From NCBI GenBank assembly GCA_017613055.1, contig JAGAES010000091.1, positions 1 through 7,630 of the forward strand: a DNA stretch of 7,630 bases, given 5' to 3'. The stretch is from Lachnospiraceae bacterium. GTDB lineage: Bacteria; Bacillota_A; Clostridia; Lachnospirales; Lachnospiraceae. Of the stretch, positions 4,899 through 7,630 are shown in pieces. The position numbers were made by a program, and so were the translations under genes. The notes beneath the pieces are model-generated. The model did not search any database and had not been told where the DNA came from. It was given only the letters and a program-made list of their open reading frames with translations. Positions within the stretch are counted from its first letter, which is position 1; each line of letters starts with the position of its first letter.

Positions 4899-5882
4899 AT
4901 GACCGAAACCGGACCGAACCAGAAAAAGCCACGCCGGATACGCCGCTACACGCAGCTGATGGCCGCAGTTCTTTACAACTGCCACATCAAGGGGTTCCGG
5001 CACGGAAAGATTTATAAGGGAAACATGAAGTCGTTCTGTGTCCCGGGCCTGAACTGTTATTCCTGCCCGGGCGCGGTCGCGTCCTGCCCGCTCGGAAGCC
5101 TGCAGTCCTCGCTTGTGTCCGCACGCTTCAAAGCGCCCTATTACATCCTCGGGACGCTTCTTCTGTTTGGGCTTTTCCTCGGACGCGTGATCTGCGGTTT
5201 CCTCTGCCCGATCGGACTTCTGCAGGAGCTGCTTCATAAGATACCGACCGTGAAACTTAAGAAGAGCCGCGTAACCCGCGTTTTTTCTTACGGGAAGTAC
5301 GTAATCCTGGCTCTGTTCGTCATTGCCGTCCCGCTCTTTCAGTTCGCGCCGGGCTTCTGTAAGTACATCTGCCCGGCCGGTACGTTCGAAGCAGGCTACC
5401 CGCTCGTATTCAAAAATAAGATTCTCCGTACGATGACCGGAAGGCTCTTCACCGTGAAGACTCTTTTGCTCGCGTTGATTCTTCTTGCGTGCGTGTTCTG
5501 CTTCCGCGCGTTCTGCCGCTTCCTCTGTCCGCTCGGCGCAATTTACTCCTTCTTCCATCCGGTCGCGGTATTCGGCATCCGGGTGGACAGCACCCGCTGC
5601 ACGCATTGTGACGCCTGTGTAAAGCGCTGTCCGATGGACATCCGCCGCGTCGGCGACCGCGAATGTGTCCATTGCGGCGACTGCATCGACGTCTGCCCGA
5701 CGCAGGCTATCCGTTACGGCACCGACCTCTCGCCGAAGAAGCACCCGCTGATTACAATGGCGAGAATCCTTCTTCTGTGCCTCATCATCACATTTTTCGC
5801 ACTCGGAATATCGAACGGCGGCGTCAAGTCCGTCTGGCAGAAAGCCGTCCGTATCTGCTATGAGTGCATCGGCATCGGCTGA
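4899..5882 (+). CDS. Membrane 4Fe-4S polyferredoxin (NapH-like) with C-terminal CXXC tail
   Basis: This 327-residue integral membrane iron-sulfur protein probably moves electrons across the membrane. An N-terminal basic stretch leads to a first, weak helix (about 17-33), then CVPGLNCYSCPGA with C47, C53, C56 and C63. Clear helices follow near 81-98, 133-150, 186-203 and 287-304. Three CxxxCP motifs sit at helix ends: C99/C103, C154/C158 and C206/C210. Two ferredoxin-type 4Fe-4S motifs follow: C234-x2-C237-x2-C240-x3-C244-P and C256-x2-C259-x2-C262-x3-C266-P. The last residues read KAVRICYECIGIG, with C320 and C323. If the ferredoxin part is cytoplasmic, as in NapH relatives, the tail lies outside, next to the lipoprotein thioredoxin. 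AAGGAG lies seven bases upstream of the ATG (4899); the gap to the preceding gene is 14 bases, so they share a transcript. I infer a reductant relay to the upstream TlpA-like protein. Confidence 0.9.
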   Translation: MTETGPNQKKPRRIRRYTQLMAAVLYNCHIKGFRHGKIYKGNMKSFCVPGLNCYSCPGAVASCPLGSLQSSLVSARFKAPYYILGTLLLFGLFLGRVICGFLCPIGLLQELLHKIPTVKLKKSRVTRVFSYGKYVILALFVIAVPLFQFAPGFCKYICPAGTFEAGYPLVFKNKILRTMTGRLFTVKTLLLALILLACVFCFRAFCRFLCPLGAIYSFFHPVAVFGIRVDSTRCTHCDACVKRCPMDIRRVGDRECVHCGDCIDVCPTQAIRYGTDLSPKKHPLITMARILLLCLIITFFALGISNGGVKSVWQKAVRICYECIGIG

Positions 5883-5899
5883 TTCTTACGAAAAATGCT

Positions 5900-5929
5900 A
5901 TGGCACATCTCTCTAATATATGGTATGCT
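5900..5929 (+). promoter_or_regulatory. Possible promoter of the flavodiiron gene
   Basis: In the 77-nt gap after the polyferredoxin gene, ATGGCA (5900-5905, 4/6) is followed by 18 nt and TATGCT (5924-5929, 4/6), with TG in the extended -10 position (TGGTATGCT). The ATG at 5960 follows AAAGGAG (5945-5951). No terminator is visible in the gap, so read-through from the upstream operon is also likely. Confidence 0.45.
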
Positions 5930-5959
5930 TAAAGGAACAACCGGAAAGGAGCACGATTT

Positions 5960-7630
5960 ATGACAAGCAAAGTAACTGACTCCGTAATCTACATCGGCGC
6001 GAACGACCACGACATCGACCTGTTCGAGGGGCATTTTGAGGTGCCGCTCGGAATGGCGTACAATTCTTACATCATCATGGATGAGAAGATTGCCGTTCTC
6101 GACACGATTGATCAGAGAAAGACAGCCGAATGGCTGACGAACATTTCCGCGACCACGCTCGGAAAGAACCCGGATTACCTGATTGTGCAGCACATGGAAC
6201 CGGATCATTCGGCGTCTATCGCGGCATTTCTGATGAAATACCCGGCGACCACGGTTGTCGGCAACAAGAAGACGTTTAAGATGATTGAACAGTTCTTCCC
6301 GGGCATCATCCTTGCGAACACGCTTGAAGTGGAGGAAGGCTCGGTGCTCGACCTCGGGAAGCACAAATTAAGCTTCGTCATGGCTCCGATGGTGCACTGG
6401 CCGGAGGTCATGATGACCTACGACAGCTATGAGCAGATTCTGTTCTCGGCCGACGCGTTCGGCAAATTCGGCGCGCTCGACACCGAAGACCCCGAAGGCT
6501 GGGCATGCGAAGCACGCCGCTACTACTTCGGAATCGTCGGGAAGTACGGCGCACAGGTACAGGTTGTGTTGAAGAAGGCCGCAGGCCTTACCATCCGTAC
6601 GATCTGCCCGCTGCACGGACCGGTGCTTTCCGAGAACCTCGGTTACTATATCGGCCTCTATGACACCTGGTCGTCGTATCTTCCCGAGACCGACGGCGTA
6701 TGCATCTGCTACACCTCCGTCTACGGCAACACGAAGAAGGCTGTTGAGCAGCTCGCCGAAGAACTTAAAAAGCGCGGCGTTCCGAAGGTTGCGGTCAACG
6801 ACCTCGCAAGATCGGACATGCCCGAATGCGTCGAGGACGCGTTCCGCTACGACAAGCTCGTACTCGCGACGACGACCTACAATGCGGGCATCTTCCCGTA
6901 CATGCGCGAATTCATCGACATGCTGACCGAACGCAATTTCCAGAAGCGGACCGTGGCATTTATCGAAAACGGCACCTGGGCGCCGCAGGCAATCAAGGTG
7001 ATGAAGCAGAAGCTTGAGGGCTGCAAGGACATCGCATTTGCCCAGAACAACGTTTCGCTGATTTCCGCGTTGAATGAAGAAACAACCGCGCAGGTTATCG
7101 CGCTCGCCGAAGAGCTTTCCGAGAGCTATCAGAAGGTTATCGTTGAGAACGAGAAGCGCATCGACCCGACCGCGCTGTTCCGCATCGGCTACGGCCTCTA
7201 CGTGGTTACCTGCAATGACGGAACGAAGCAGAACGGTCAGATTGTCAATACGGTTTCGCAGATTGCGAACAACCCGGACCGCATCGCCGTCAACATCAAC
7301 AAGGCCAACTACACTGCGGATGTTATCCGAAAGACCGGCGTAATGAATGTCTGTGCGCTGACCGAGAGCGCGCCGTTCCAGATCTTCCAGCACTTCGGAT
7401 TCCAGTCCGGCCGCACCGTTGATAAGTTCGCAAGCTATGAGCATTTCGACGTGGCGCAGAACGGTGTCGCATTTCTCACAAAGTACTCAAACGCTTACAT
7501 CTCGCTGAAGGTGTTCGAGACCGTCGACCTCGGATCGCACTGGATGTTCCTCTGCAACATCACCGAGTCGGTTGTCATCAACAAGGAAGATACGATGACC
7601 TACACCTACTATCAGAAGAACGTGAAGCCG
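5960..7630 (+). CDS. FprA-type flavodiiron protein fused to a flavin reductase domain (cut by right edge)
   Basis: The 557 residues present describe a multidomain oxygen (or NO) reductase of the cytoplasm. Residues 1-245 are the metallo-beta-lactamase-like diiron domain, with all seven expected ligands: H78, E80, D82 and H83 (HMEPDH), H146, D165 and H219 (CPLHG). Residues 246-395 are a flavodoxin domain with FMN phosphate loop TSVYGNT (252-258). From about 402 (DPTALFRIGYGLYVVT) a flavin reductase-like domain begins, as in high-molecular-weight rubredoxin of acetogens, reaching YYQKNVKP at the edge. In related clostridial fusions a rubredoxin domain follows this point; it would lie outside the window. 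Such a fusion would let NAD(P)H-derived electrons reach the diiron site within one chain. ATG at 5960 follows AAAGGAG at eight bases. With the preceding redox operon it suggests oxidative-stress defence in an anaerobe. Substrate preference between O2 and NO cannot be read from the sequence. Confidence 0.95.
   Translation, partial: MTSKVTDSVIYIGANDHDIDLFEGHFEVPLGMAYNSYIIMDEKIAVLDTIDQRKTAEWLTNISATTLGKNPDYLIVQHMEPDHSASIAAFLMKYPATTVVGNKKTFKMIEQFFPGIILANTLEVEEGSVLDLGKHKLSFVMAPMVHWPEVMMTYDSYEQILFSADAFGKFGALDTEDPEGWACEARRYYFGIVGKYGAQVQVVLKKAAGLTIRTICPLHGPVLSENLGYYIGLYDTWSSYLPETDGVCICYTSVYGNTKKAVEQLAEELKKRGVPKVAVNDLARSDMPECVEDAFRYDKLVLATTTYNAGIFPYMREFIDMLTERNFQKRTVAFIENGTWAPQAIKVMKQKLEGCKDIAFAQNNVSLISALNEETTAQVIALAEELSESYQKVIVENEKRIDPTALFRIGYGLYVVTCNDGTKQNGQIVNTVSQIANNPDRIAVNINKANYTADVIRKTGVMNVCALTESAPFQIFQHFGFQSGRTVDKFASYEHFDVAQNGVAFLTKYSNAYISLKVFETVDLGSHWMFLCNITESVVINKEDTMTYTYYQKNVKP

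Noticed and set aside
5883..5959. Terminator between the polyferredoxin and flavodiiron genes
   Set aside because: No GC-rich stem followed by a T-run is present; only a promoter-like pair and a ribosome binding site can be seen.
6368..7444. Long minus-strand frame of 358 codons opposite the flavodiiron gene, and similar ones at 4246-4887 and 4869-5744
   Set aside because: All lie antisense to genes with clear catalytic motifs on the plus strand, and their translations show no family features. They reflect GC-rich codon bias.

Overview
The window looks like chromosome of an anaerobic, low-to-mid GC Firmicute of class Clostridia. The basis is the style of RpoB, the strong sigma-A promoters and AGGAGG ribosome binding sites, the flavodiiron protein fused to a flavin reductase, and the TlpA plus polyferredoxin pair. 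I cannot name family or genus from sequence alone. No rRNA, tRNA, transposase, phage gene or CRISPR array is visible.

Layout. (1) 1-1364, minus strand: the first 454 codons of rpoB, cut by the left edge. (2) 1365-2187: about 820 bases without a credible gene. It holds a structured rpoB leader of about 180 nt, a near-consensus rpoB promoter, a possible small plus-strand transcription unit opposite that promoter, a poorly explained stretch (1623-1706), a long array of phased GGTACC-type palindromes (1707-2133), and a strong hairpin terminator (2134-2166). (3) 2188-4068, minus strand: an unrecognised 626-residue protein with an N-terminal zinc ribbon, one membrane helix and a very long Glu/Pro/Ala-rich tail. 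(4) 4069-4236: a divergent promoter region. (5) 4237-5882, plus strand: a two-gene operon of a TlpA-like thioredoxin lipoprotein and a membrane 4Fe-4S polyferredoxin. (6) 5960-7630, plus strand: a flavodiiron protein (diiron and flavodoxin domains plus a flavin reductase domain) cut by the right edge.

How the parts fit. The plus-strand genes form a redox group. The membrane polyferredoxin could pass electrons across the membrane to the lipoprotein thioredoxin. The flavodiiron protein would remove O2 (or NO) in the cytoplasm. Together they read as thiol and oxygen homeostasis in an anaerobe, but joint regulation is inference. rpoB here has its own promoter and leader and is not directly preceded by rplJ/rplL.

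The least expected feature is the 1707-2133 array. Seventeen GGTACC-like boxes are spaced alternately about 25 and 28 nt, giving a period near 53 bp, or five turns of B-DNA. The segments between boxes differ in sequence, yet many remain self-complementary. The period is not a multiple of three and the array lies between a terminator and a promoter, so it is probably a DNA- or RNA-structure element rather than coding sequence. The other two points most worth following are the possible three-way-junction leader of rpoB and the CYECIGIG tail on the polyferredoxin, which resembles a small separate CXXC protein of clostridia.
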